A DNA stretch of 7,461 nucleotides from Rhodococcus_G sp042754225. GTDB taxonomy: Bacteria; Actinomycetota; Actinomycetes; Mycobacteriales; Mycobacteriaceae. How positions within the stretch are numbered: position 1 is the stretch's first letter; each line of letters opens with the position of its first letter. Both the position numbers and the translations under genes were made by a program. This document shows positions 1 to 5,915 of the stretch, piece by piece. The DNA is taken from the NCBI RefSeq assembly GCF_042754225.1, contig NZ_JBHZAH010000175.1, forward strand, positions 1 to 7,461, given 5' to 3'. Under the pieces are notes generated by a model. The model had not been told where the DNA came from. It ran no database searches and saw nothing but the letters and a program-made list of their open reading frames with translations.

Positions 1-43
1 CACCGGTCTTCGGCTGGGGGAGGACCCACGGCAGCGTGAAACG
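1..43. other. Unassigned left edge, possible 3' end of a convergent gene
   Basis: These bases precede the hairpin that closes the sterol operon. Read on the plus strand from base 1, an open frame ends in TGA at 37-39, with C-terminal residues HRSSAGGGPTAA. It could be the tail of a gene entering from outside the window, which would make the following hairpin a shared terminator of two convergent genes. The stretch is too short to test, and another plus-strand frame is also open here. Confidence 0.2.
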
Positions 44-82
44 GCAAGGGCCGCACCTCGATTTCCGAGGTGCGGCCCTTGC
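44..82 (-). terminator. Strong hairpin downstream of the sterol operon
   Basis: A perfect 17-bp inverted repeat pairs 44-60 with 66-82 around the 5-nt loop ATTTC. The arms include GGGCCGCACCTCG and its complement. It begins 15 nt after the TAG stop of the last operon gene. On the minus strand the stem is followed by CGTTTC rather than a long T run, so it is a GC-rich terminator with a weak tail, as is common in actinobacteria. It could work in both directions. Confidence 0.75.
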
Positions 83-96
83 GGCGTTGGTACGGA

Positions 97-516
97 CTAC
101 AACTTGACGAGTGTCTTCATCGCCCGATCGACCTCCCAGAAGGCCCGGATCGACTGCAGCTTGCCTTCGTCGTTCACCCGGTAGACGAACACGCCCTCGG
201 CGTCGATCTGGTTGCCCGCCACGACCGACCGGATGCTGCCGATGTAGACCATCTCGTCACCGCACTGCAGGGTGTCCCTGATGTCGAAGGTCAGTGACTC
301 GGTGTTCGCGATGGTCATGTCGTAGAAGCGGGCAATGGCCTCCCGGCCGTGGTGACCCTTCCCTTCGGGATCGAAACCCGAAGGGCCGACGGGGTCCTCG
401 ACCCAGCCGTCCTCCGCGAACAGCGCCAGCCACTCCTCCTTGCGCTTACCGCTCGCGGCGGTCTGGGACGCGCGCGACGCGATCCGGACGGGGTGCTCGG
501 TCGCGGTCTCGGTCAC
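97..516 (-). CDS. Ketosteroid-isomerase-like NTF2-fold (SnoaL-like) protein
   Basis: A 139-residue single-domain protein with the NTF2/ketosteroid isomerase fold. The motif WLALFAEDGWVEDPVG (residues 29-44) matches the classic KSI segment around the general-base aspartate (Asp38 in the Comamonas enzyme), which corresponds to Asp41 here. The C-terminal strand VYRVNDEGKLQSIRAFWEVD also fits. The oxyanion-hole residues do not: by spacing, Tyr14 aligns with Ser17 and Asp99 with Phe110. From memory its closest known relative is the steroid-binding M. tuberculosis Rv0760c, also 139 residues. The GTG start at 516-514 overlaps the preceding stop as GTGA and has an excellent ribosome site, GGAGGAG, 4 nt upstream. 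As the last operon gene it probably acts on a steroid or acyl-CoA intermediate (isomerase, hydratase or binding role). The reaction itself is not established. Confidence 0.85.
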   Translation of the reverse strand: MTETATEHPVRIASRASQTAASGKRKEEWLALFAEDGWVEDPVGPSGFDPEGKGHHGREAIARFYDMTIANTESLTFDIRDTLQCGDEMVYIGSIRSVVAGNQIDAEGVFVYRVNDEGKLQSIRAFWEVDRAMKTLVKL

Positions 517-1388
517 GACACTCCTCCGGCGATGTTGTCGGCCGCGAACTTGCGCAACGAGTCCTGCTTCGCCTCGAGCGGGCCGTCGAACGGAACACCG
601 TCGAAGATCCACGGCACCACGATGGCGTCGGTGATGCCCGCGCCGTCGAGTTCGGCGTAGCCGTCCTTGCCGAAGCGGTCGATGCACACGGCCTGAATCT
701 CGAAAGGCTCGTCCGCACGGTCGTATTCGGCGCGCAGGTCATCGAGCTTGCGCTTGGTCTCGACCAGATCCTTGAACTTCATCATCGCCGATGTCCAGCC
801 GTCGCCCACACGGGCCGCCCGGCGCAGTGCCACGTCGGTGTGTCCGCCGACGTAGAACGGCACCGGCTTGCTCGGTGCGGGACTGATCTGCAGCCGGTCG
901 AAATCGTAGAACTCCCCGTGGAACTCGACCATGCCGCCGGCGAGGGTCAACTTGATGATCTCGATCATCTCGTCGACGCGCGCACCGCGCTTCTTGAACG
1001 GCACGCCGCACCACTCGAACTCCTCCGGCGCCCAACCGATCCCGACGCCGAAACCGAACCGGTTCCCGGTCAGGTTCGCCACCGATCCGACCTGCCGGGC
1101 GAGCAGCAGCGGGTTCCTCGACCCCAGCTTGAGCACGTTCGTGTAGAAGCCGATCGTGGACGTGGCCGCACCCAGCGCCGCCGCGGCGATCAGCGGATCC
1201 ACCCACGGCGTCTCGGCGTTCCACATCCGAGAGCCGTCGGGGGTGTACGGGTAATCGGCCGCCGCCGTCTCCATGTAGAACAGCGAGTCCGGCAGGGCGA
1301 TATTGGCGAACCCGCACTCCTCGGCGGTCTGTGCGAGCGGGATGAGCTGGTCGAGCGGGCTCATCGCGATTCCGACGGTGAACTTCAC
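513..1388 (-). CDS. F420-dependent LLM-class oxidoreductase (Rv2161c-like subfamily)
   Basis: A 291-residue luciferase-like (bacterial luciferase/F420 TIM-barrel) oxidoreductase. Visible signatures are the N-terminal strand KFTVGIAMSPL, the helix LAQTAEECGFANIALPDS (18-35), FYTNVLKL (81-88), the segment GNRFGFGVGIGWAPEEFEW (108-126) and PVPFYVGGH (176-183), all usual for the short TIGR03619-like branch. Such enzymes transfer hydride between cofactor F420 and an organic substrate in the cytosol; the substrate here is unknown. The GTG start at 1388 follows AGAAGGGG, which overlaps the ltp3 stop codon. It is preferred over an in-frame upstream start at 1436, which lies inside ltp3 and adds 16 residues without family resemblance. 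Its place between ltp3 and a KSI-like gene suggests a redox step in sterol side-chain or ring catabolism. FMN rather than F420 use cannot be excluded. Confidence 0.88.
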   Translation of the reverse strand: MKFTVGIAMSPLDQLIPLAQTAEECGFANIALPDSLFYMETAAADYPYTPDGSRMWNAETPWVDPLIAAAALGAATSTIGFYTNVLKLGSRNPLLLARQVGSVANLTGNRFGFGVGIGWAPEEFEWCGVPFKKRGARVDEMIEIIKLTLAGGMVEFHGEFYDFDRLQISPAPSKPVPFYVGGHTDVALRRAARVGDGWTSAMMKFKDLVETKRKLDDLRAEYDRADEPFEIQAVCIDRFGKDGYAELDGAGITDAIVVPWIFDGVPFDGPLEAKQDSLRKFAADNIAGGVS

Positions 1389-1402
1389 GGCGAGTGCCCC
1401 TT

Positions 1403-2578
1403 CTAGTTGGTCGGGCGGTCGGTGCCGACCACCCACATTGCGAAGTACTGCGAGCCACCGCCGTACGCATGACCGAAGGCCTTGCGTGCGCCGTCGACCT
1501 GGTGGTCACCGGCCCGCTCCATCACCTGCATCGCCGACTCGGCGTAGCGGATCATGCCGGACGCGCCGATCGGATTGGACGAGAGCACGCCGCCCGACGC
1601 GTTGACCGGCAGCTGCCCGCCGATCGCGGTCTCGCCGGCCTCGGTGAACTTCCAGCCCTGGCCCTCCGGCACGAACCCGAGGTTCTCCAGCCACATCGGC
1701 TCGAACCAGGAGAACGGTACGTAGATCTCGGCCTCGTCGATCTCGGTGAGCGGGTCGGTGATGCCGGCGGCCTTCCACAGCGCGGCCGAGGCGTCGCGGC
1801 CGGCCTGCGGATTGGCGACGTTGCGGCCGGCGTACGACAGCGGCTCGGTGCGCATCGCGGTCGCGTGGATCCACGCGACCTTGCGGCCGTCGGCCTCGAC
1901 AGCCTTCGCCGCGTCCTCGTTGCCGATGACGATCGCGCAGGCGCCGTCCGAGGACGGGCACGTCTCGTCGAAACGGATGGGGTCCCACAACATCTGGGAG
2001 GACATCACGGATTCGACGGTGATGTCCGGCTGCTTGAGGTGCGCGTACGGGTTCATCGCGCCGTTGCGGCGATCCTTGACGGCCACCATCGCACCGATGT
2101 GGTCGGGGGCGCCGGAGCGTCGGATGTACGAGCGCACGTGCGGTGCGAAGAAGCCGCCCGCGCCGGCGCCGACCGGCATCGTGAACGGCACCGGCGTCGA
2201 GAGCGCCCACATCGCGTTGGACTCGGACTGCTTCTCCCACGACACCGCCAGCACCCGCTTGTGGACGCCGGACTGCACCAGGCTGGCCGCGACATTGCCC
2301 GTCGAGGCGCCGACCGACCCGGCGGTGTGCACGCGCAGCAGCGGCTTACCGTTGGCGCCCAACGCATCCGACATCGCGAGCTCCGGCATCATCGACCCCT
2401 CGAACAGGTCGGGGGCCTTGCCGATCACGATGGCGTCGATGTCGTCCCAGCCGACGTGGGCGTCGGCCATCGCGCGGTCGACCGCCTCGCGGATCATGCC
2501 GGCCATCGTGACGTCGTGGCGCTTGGCGACGTAGTAGGTCTGGCCGGTGCCGAGGACGGCTGCCAATTGCTTCGCCAT
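1403..2578 (-). CDS. ltp3: Ltp3: thiolase-fold lipid-transfer-type protein, putative sterol side-chain aldolase
   Basis: A 391-residue protein of the SCP2-thiolase (lipid-transfer) family, close in length to M. tuberculosis Rv3523 (ltp3). The two thiolase halves are recognisable: FDETCPSSDGACAIVIGNEDAA (203-224), the equivalent of the ELHD strand at AEIYVPFSWFEP (283-294), LPVNASGG...NPIGASG (323-341) and a C-terminal FGHAYGGGSQYF (368-379) with the active-site-type His370. The segment that normally carries the nucleophilic Cys reads VHTAGSVGAST, and spacing puts Gly87 at that position, so classical thiolysis is unlikely. Known biology: ltp3 and ltp4 of Rhodococcus rhodochrous are essential for degrading C24-branched sterol side chains, and the related Ltp2 with a DUF35 partner is a retro-aldolase. 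The ATG at 2578 overlaps the ltp4 stop (TGATG), with GGAAGGA about 11 nt upstream, implying translational coupling. Confidence 0.92.
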   Translation of the reverse strand: MAKQLAAVLGTGQTYYVAKRHDVTMAGMIREAVDRAMADAHVGWDDIDAIVIGKAPDLFEGSMMPELAMSDALGANGKPLLRVHTAGSVGASTGNVAASLVQSGVHKRVLAVSWEKQSESNAMWALSTPVPFTMPVGAGAGGFFAPHVRSYIRRSGAPDHIGAMVAVKDRRNGAMNPYAHLKQPDITVESVMSSQMLWDPIRFDETCPSSDGACAIVIGNEDAAKAVEADGRKVAWIHATAMRTEPLSYAGRNVANPQAGRDASAALWKAAGITDPLTEIDEAEIYVPFSWFEPMWLENLGFVPEGQGWKFTEAGETAIGGQLPVNASGGVLSSNPIGASGMIRYAESAMQVMERAGDHQVDGARKAFGHAYGGGSQYFAMWVVGTDRPTN

Positions 2579-3645
2579 CAGTTGTTGCGTCCTTCCATGA
2601 CTGCGACCAGGTTCTGCTGCAGCACAGGGCCACTGGTGGCGTGGGCGAGGGTGCGCTGCGCGTCACCGCTCATGATCTTCTGTGCCGCGTAGCCGATGCG
2701 CTCGAGGCCGCCGGAGAACATCGGGTTGCCGGTCAGCGGACCGCCCGACGGGTTGATCGTGGTGGCGTCGGTCAACCCGATCGCCTCGCGCAGGATGATC
2801 TCCTGATGCGTGAACGGGGCGTGCAGCTCGGCGACGTCGATGTTCGAGACGTCACCACCGGTCGCGGCGCGGGCGGCAGCGGCCGTGGACGGGGACGTCG
2901 TCAGGTCGCGCGACCCGATGACGGGGGAGTCGATCCGATGCTCGATCCCGGTGATCCACGCGGGCCGCTCGCACAGCTCGCGGGCGCGGTCGCCGCGGGC
3001 CAGGATGATCGCGGCCGCACCGTCGGTGATCGGCGCGCAGTCGTGCGCGCGCAGCGGGTCCGCGACGTACTCGGACGCCAGCAGCGTCTCGACGTCGACG
3101 TCGCCGGAGAACTGCGCGTTCGGGTTGTCCTTGGCGGCGGCGCGGCTGCGCCGGGCGATCTGCGCCATGTCCTCGGCCGTCCACTTGCCTGCCTCGAGCC
3201 CGAGCCGGGCCTGCAGGCCTGCCATCGAGACGGAGTCCGGCCACAGCGGGGCAACCAGGTACGGGTCGGTCTGCATCGCGAGGATCTGCCGGAGGTTGCC
3301 GGCGGACGACTTGCCGAAGCCGTACACGAGGGCGGTGTCGACCTCGCCGGTCATGATCTTGATCCAGGCCTCGTACAGCGCCCAGGCGGCGTCCATCTCG
3401 ACGTGCGACTCGTTGATCGGTGGCACGGCCCCGATCGAGTCGATCGCGGAGATGAACGAGAAGGACCGGCCGGCCAGGTAGTCGGACGATCCCGAGCACC
3501 AGAACCCGATGTCGGACTTGGTGATTCCGAGCTCCCGGTACAACTGTTGGAAGCAGGGGACGAGCATCTCGACACCGTTGGTGGTGCCGGTGGTCTCGCG
3601 CACATGGGGGGCCTGTGCGAAGCCGACGACTGCAATGTCTGTCAT
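2578..3645 (-). CDS. ltp4: Ltp4: thiolase-fold lipid-transfer-type protein, putative sterol side-chain aldolase
   Basis: A 355-residue SCP2-thiolase-family protein, near the size of M. tuberculosis Rv3522 (ltp4). Landmarks are DIAVVGFAQAPH (3-14), GFWCSGSSDYLAG (47-59), CAPITDGAAAIILA (203-216), AELHAPFTHQE (272-282), INPSGGPLTGNPMFSGG (297-313) and the C-terminal AHATSGP with His335. In the active-site segment, ESHVEMDAAWALYEAWIKIMTG, spacing puts Glu83 where thiolases have the catalytic Cys. The protein probably pairs with Ltp3 and the DUF35 protein as an acyl-CoA retro-aldolase in C24-branched side-chain removal; that complex is inference. The ATG at 3645 follows AGGAG, which overlaps the upstream TAG stop, 13 nt away. 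An in-frame start at 3702 is rejected because it lies within the preceding gene and adds a Thr/Ser/Arg-rich tail. Confidence 0.92.
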   Translation of the reverse strand: MTDIAVVGFAQAPHVRETTGTTNGVEMLVPCFQQLYRELGITKSDIGFWCSGSSDYLAGRSFSFISAIDSIGAVPPINESHVEMDAAWALYEAWIKIMTGEVDTALVYGFGKSSAGNLRQILAMQTDPYLVAPLWPDSVSMAGLQARLGLEAGKWTAEDMAQIARRSRAAAKDNPNAQFSGDVDVETLLASEYVADPLRAHDCAPITDGAAAIILARGDRARELCERPAWITGIEHRIDSPVIGSRDLTTSPSTAAAARAATGGDVSNIDVAELHAPFTHQEIILREAIGLTDATTINPSGGPLTGNPMFSGGLERIGYAAQKIMSGDAQRTLAHATSGPVLQQNLVAVMEGRNN

Positions 3646-3658
3646 GGTCTCGAGGCTC

Positions 3659-4630
3659 CTAGAGATGGTGCTTGTAGGTGTCGTAGTCCGCGTCCGGCTC
3701 ACCGCTGGGCCGGAAATGGGAGATGTTCCGCAGTGAGTACACCCACTCCTCCTTCGGCCGCCAGACGGCCTCGACCCGCATGCCCATCCGGACCTCGGCG
3801 GGATCGACCTCGAGGATCAGGTGCAGGAACGGGATGTCCGCGCCGTCGAGCAGGACGTAGGCCGCCACGTAGGGCGGCTTGATCGACTGACCCATGAACG
3901 GGACGTTGACGATGCAGAACGTGGTGATGGTGCCCTTGTCGGATACCTCGACCTGCTCCTTGGTGGGCATGCCGTCGGTGGGGTTCGCGCCGCGCGGCGG
4001 CACGTACACCTTGCCGTTGGCGTCGGTGCGTCCGCCGATGATCTTGCCCTCCATGAGCCCGAGGAGGTAGTAGGTCTCCTCGAACGAGGCGGTGTGCGTG
4101 TAGTGCAGGTCGATCGGGGTGACGATGTCGGTGACGGGCTCGCCGGCGGACGGGGCCGGGGTCGACTCGCTCTCGCCGGGTTCGAAGCACGCGATGTCGC
4201 GGATGTGCCCGGTGCGCTCGTCGGCCCAGCGGACCCGCACCCGCATACCGGTACTCATCGCGTCCGCCGATCCGGCGTCGACGGCGTGCAGGATCGACGT
4301 GTCGGCGCCGTCCAACTTGACCAGCGCCCACGCGAACGGGTGGCTCAGCGGCTGACCCTCGATGGGATCGGGCATCCACGTCCAGCTGACGACCGTCCCG
4401 GTGTCCGAGACGTCGACGAAGTCGGTCATCGGCTCGTGGGTGGTGGGATCGAACTCCGTCGGCGGCACGTGGACACGGCCGTCGGAGCCTCGGGCGCCGA
4501 CGACCTTCCGGTCACGCAGGCCGGTGACGAATGCTCCGATGGTCGGTCCCACGGACCGCGTGTAGTCGAATTTGAGATTTAGTGGTGCCCTCAGGGGCTG
4601 CTCGGCCACTTGGGTCTTTTCAGGGGTCAC
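3659..4630 (-). CDS. Tandem DUF35 (OB-fold acyl-CoA-associated) protein, Rv3521-like
   Basis: A 323-residue protein made of two copies of the DUF35/ChsH2-type module. Copy one covers about residues 20-150 and copy two about 172-308. Each has an N-terminal helix (TIGAFVTGLRDRKVVGAR; ETYYLLGLMEGKIIGGR), a V-P-P turn (VHVPP; VYVPPR), and an OB-fold ending in VKLDGAD...LH / VLLDGAD...LH and GMRVRVRW / GMRVEAVW. The four cysteines that usually form the zinc ribbon before the OB-fold are absent in both copies. DUF35 proteins are obligatory partners of Ltp-type aldolases, and being first in the operon with ltp4 and ltp3 fits that role. The start is uncertain. GTG 4630 is the most upstream possible start because a stop lies in frame at 4652-4654, but it lacks a Shine-Dalgarno. 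GTG 4609 (316 residues) is the alternative. It is probably KstR-controlled. Confidence 0.9.
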   Translation of the reverse strand: MTPEKTQVAEQPLRAPLNLKFDYTRSVGPTIGAFVTGLRDRKVVGARGSDGRVHVPPTEFDPTTHEPMTDFVDVSDTGTVVSWTWMPDPIEGQPLSHPFAWALVKLDGADTSILHAVDAGSADAMSTGMRVRVRWADERTGHIRDIACFEPGESESTPAPSAGEPVTDIVTPIDLHYTHTASFEETYYLLGLMEGKIIGGRTDANGKVYVPPRGANPTDGMPTKEQVEVSDKGTITTFCIVNVPFMGQSIKPPYVAAYVLLDGADIPFLHLILEVDPAEVRMGMRVEAVWRPKEEWVYSLRNISHFRPSGEPDADYDTYKHHL

Positions 4631-4639
4631 AAAGTCGAG

Positions 4640-4653
4640 TAGAACAGGTTCTT
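4640..4653. promoter_or_regulatory. KstR-type operator
   Basis: The sequence TAGAACAGGTTCTT matches the known KstR consensus TnnAACnnGTTnnA at every fixed position except the last, where T replaces A. The inner AGAAC/GTTCT arms form a perfect 5-bp inverted repeat around AG. KstR is the TetR-family repressor of upper sterol catabolism in mycobacteria and rhodococci and is released by a steroid CoA thioester. The match between the site and the sterol genes on both sides makes the assignment strong, although it rests on motif recognition only. Confidence 0.85.
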
Positions 4654-4682
4654 ATTCCACTGGCAATAGTCACTGTTGAACT

Positions 4683-4688
4683 GGAGGA
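4683..4688 (+). promoter_or_regulatory. Ribosome binding site fixing the start at 4694
   Basis: GGAGGA lies 5 nt before GTG 4694. This selects that codon over an in-frame TTG at 4676, whose use would place the Shine-Dalgarno inside the coding region. Confidence 0.85.
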
Positions 4689-4693
4689 TTTTC

Positions 4694-5734
4694 GTGAAGC
4701 TTGGGTTGCAACTTGGATACTGGGGCGCGCAGCCGCCGGCCAATGCGCAGGAACTCGTTACAGAGGCCGATCGGGCGGGTTTCGATGCAGTCTTCTCCGC
4801 GGAGTCCTGGGGCAACGACGCTTTCACCCCGCTCGCGTGGTGGGGATCGAGCACCGACCGCGTCCGGCTCGGCACCTCGGTAGCCCAGTTGTCCGCACGC
4901 ACCCCGACCAACGCCGCGATGCACGCGCTCACCCTCGACCACCTGTCGGGTGGCCGGGCGATCCTCGGACTCGGCGTGTCCGGGCCGCAGGTGGTCGAGG
5001 GCTGGTACGGCCAGCCGTTCCCGAAGCCGCTCGCGCGAACGCGCGAGTACGTCTCGATCGTGCGGCAGGTGCTCGCGCGCGAGGCCCCCGTGACCAACGA
5101 CGGCCCGCACTACCCGCTGCCGTACCGCGGTGAGGACGGCATGGGACTGGGCAAGCCGCTCAAGCCGATCACCCACCCGCTGCGCGCCGACCTGCCGATC
5201 TGGCTGGGGGCGGAGGGACCGAAGAACGTCGCGCTGACCGCGGAGATCGCGGACGGCTGGCTGGCCATCTACTACACCCCGCGGCTCGCGCCGATGTACA
5301 ACGAGTGGCTCGACGAGGGCTTCGCCCGCCCGGGCGCCCGCCGCAGCAGGGAGGACTTCGAGGTCGCCGCGACCTGCCAGGTCATCGTCACCGACGATCG
5401 GGCGGCCGCGATCGAGCGCCTGCGGCCGATCACCGCGCTGTACGTCGGCGGCATGGGCGCGGCCGAGCTCAACTTCCATGCCCAGGTGTACACGCGGATG
5501 GGCTACGGCGAGCAGGTCAAGGAGATCCAGAACCTCTTCCTGTCCGGCCGCAAGGAGGAGGCGGCCGCGATTGTGCCCGACGAGATGGTCACCGACACGA
5601 TGATCATCGGCAACCTCGCGGAGGTCCGCGAGCAGGTCAAGGTCTGGGAGGACTCGGGCGTCACGATGCTCCTGGTGACCTGCCGCGACGTCGCGCACAT
5701 GCACCAGCTGTCGGAGGCGATCAACCCCGCCTGA
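4694..5734 (+). CDS. F420-dependent LLM-class oxidoreductase, Rv3520c family
   Basis: A 346-residue luciferase-like TIM-barrel oxidoreductase, essentially the length of M. tuberculosis Rv3520c, which from memory starts with the same KLGLQLGYWGAQPP segment. Other hallmarks are AGFDAVFSAESWGNDAFTPL (28-47), RVRLGTSVAQLSAR (56-69), LDHLSGGRAILGLGVSGPQV (81-100), GWYGQPFPKPLARTREYV (103-120), the central LPIWLGAEGPKNVALTAEIADGWL (167-190), and a C-terminal helix region for F420/substrate contact (VREQVKVWEDSGVTMLLV, 311-328). The branch is expected to use F420 for reduction or oxidation of a lipid-derived substrate; which sterol intermediate it acts on is unknown. GTG 4694 is chosen for its GGAGGA site and the family N-terminus. 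The gene is monocistronic, diverges from the ltp operon across a shared KstR site, and is followed 14 nt later by a long hairpin. Confidence 0.92.
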   Translation: MKLGLQLGYWGAQPPANAQELVTEADRAGFDAVFSAESWGNDAFTPLAWWGSSTDRVRLGTSVAQLSARTPTNAAMHALTLDHLSGGRAILGLGVSGPQVVEGWYGQPFPKPLARTREYVSIVRQVLAREAPVTNDGPHYPLPYRGEDGMGLGKPLKPITHPLRADLPIWLGAEGPKNVALTAEIADGWLAIYYTPRLAPMYNEWLDEGFARPGARRSREDFEVAATCQVIVTDDRAAAIERLRPITALYVGGMGAAELNFHAQVYTRMGYGEQVKEIQNLFLSGRKEEAAAIVPDEMVTDTMIIGNLAEVREQVKVWEDSGVTMLLVTCRDVAHMHQLSEAINPA

Positions 5735-5748
5735 CGCGGCTGCGCCGC

Positions 5749-5790
5749 CGATCTGATCGAGTGAACGGAAGCGTTCACTCGATCAGATCG
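5749..5790. terminator. Long perfect hairpin after the oxidoreductase gene; outer half of the left repeat
   Basis: A perfect 19-bp stem pairs 5749-5767 with 5772-5790 around the loop GAAG. It starts 14 nt after the TGA of the plus-strand oxidoreductase and is well placed to end its transcript. No T tract follows (next bases AACGAACGGC). Its inner part GAGTGAACG/CGTTCACTC recurs exactly, in inverted orientation, at 6919-6940. Confidence 0.7.
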
Positions 5791-5813
5791 AACGAACGGC
5801 ACGTTCACTCACC
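5758..5813 (+). repeat. Left copy of a two-hairpin inverted repeat
   Basis: This segment is an inverted copy of 6886-6941. The core 5758-5796 matches 6903-6941 at 38 of 39 positions, and the full 56-bp alignment has 48 matches. It holds hairpin A (GAGTGAACG / CGTTCACTC) and a smaller hairpin B (GAACG / CGTTC, 5802-5806 pairing with 5790-5794 or 5794-5798). It lies about 100 bp upstream of the AbiEi-like gene. Confidence 0.85.
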
Positions 5814-5915
5814 GCGCTGGCCGGGTGGTCCGCGTCATCCACAGCCCGGAATTCCATCCACATCGACACGTCGTGACGCGCTGCCGGGTCGGCCTCCCGG
5901 GTCACCATCGACACC
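5814..5915 (+). promoter_or_regulatory. Leader of the AbiEi-like gene, with two DnaA-box-like words
   Basis: A 102-bp noncoding stretch between the left repeat and the ATG at 5916. TCATCCACA (5835-5843) and CCATCCACA (5854-5862) lie in the same orientation, 19 bp apart, and each resembles a DnaA box (TTATCCACA/TTGTCCACA). No clear -10/-35 or Shine-Dalgarno is visible. It probably contains the gene's promoter. Confidence 0.35.

Larger units (their letters stand above)
4631..4693. promoter_or_regulatory. Divergent promoter region of the sterol module
   Basis: These 63 bp separate the minus-strand operon from the plus-strand oxidoreductase gene and must hold both promoters. They are visibly richer in A/T than the flanking genes. 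No consensus -10/-35 pair stands out on either strand. The operator at 4640-4653 is 9 bp from the operon's first possible start codon and 40 bp from the plus-strand start, so a bound repressor would block both directions. Confidence 0.7.

Noticed and set aside
517..687. N-terminal extension of the KSI-like protein
   Set aside because: It is an Arg-rich segment lying in the LLM gene; GTG 516 has GGAGGAG upstream and matches the family length.
1389..1436. N-terminal extension of the operon LLM protein
   Set aside because: It would start inside ltp3 and precedes a good ribosome site and the family-typical KFTVGIAM start.
739..1509. Arg-rich minus-strand frame overlapping the LLM gene
   Set aside because: It is an out-of-frame shadow with low complexity; the 513-1388 frame explains the region.
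1394..3882. Long plus-strand open frames opposite ltp3, ltp4 and the DUF35 gene
   Set aside because: They are rich in Arg/Gly/Val/Asp/His with no family resemblance, as expected for antisense frames in GC-rich DNA. The minus-strand frames carry clear conserved motifs and tight operon spacing.
5503..5808. Small open frame crossing the left repeat on the minus strand, with a look-alike crossing the right repeat on the plus strand
   Set aside because: Both begin with MN..FVRSDRVNASVHS only because the inverted DNA repeat is translated in each. They have no ribosome sites and diverge at once outside the repeat.
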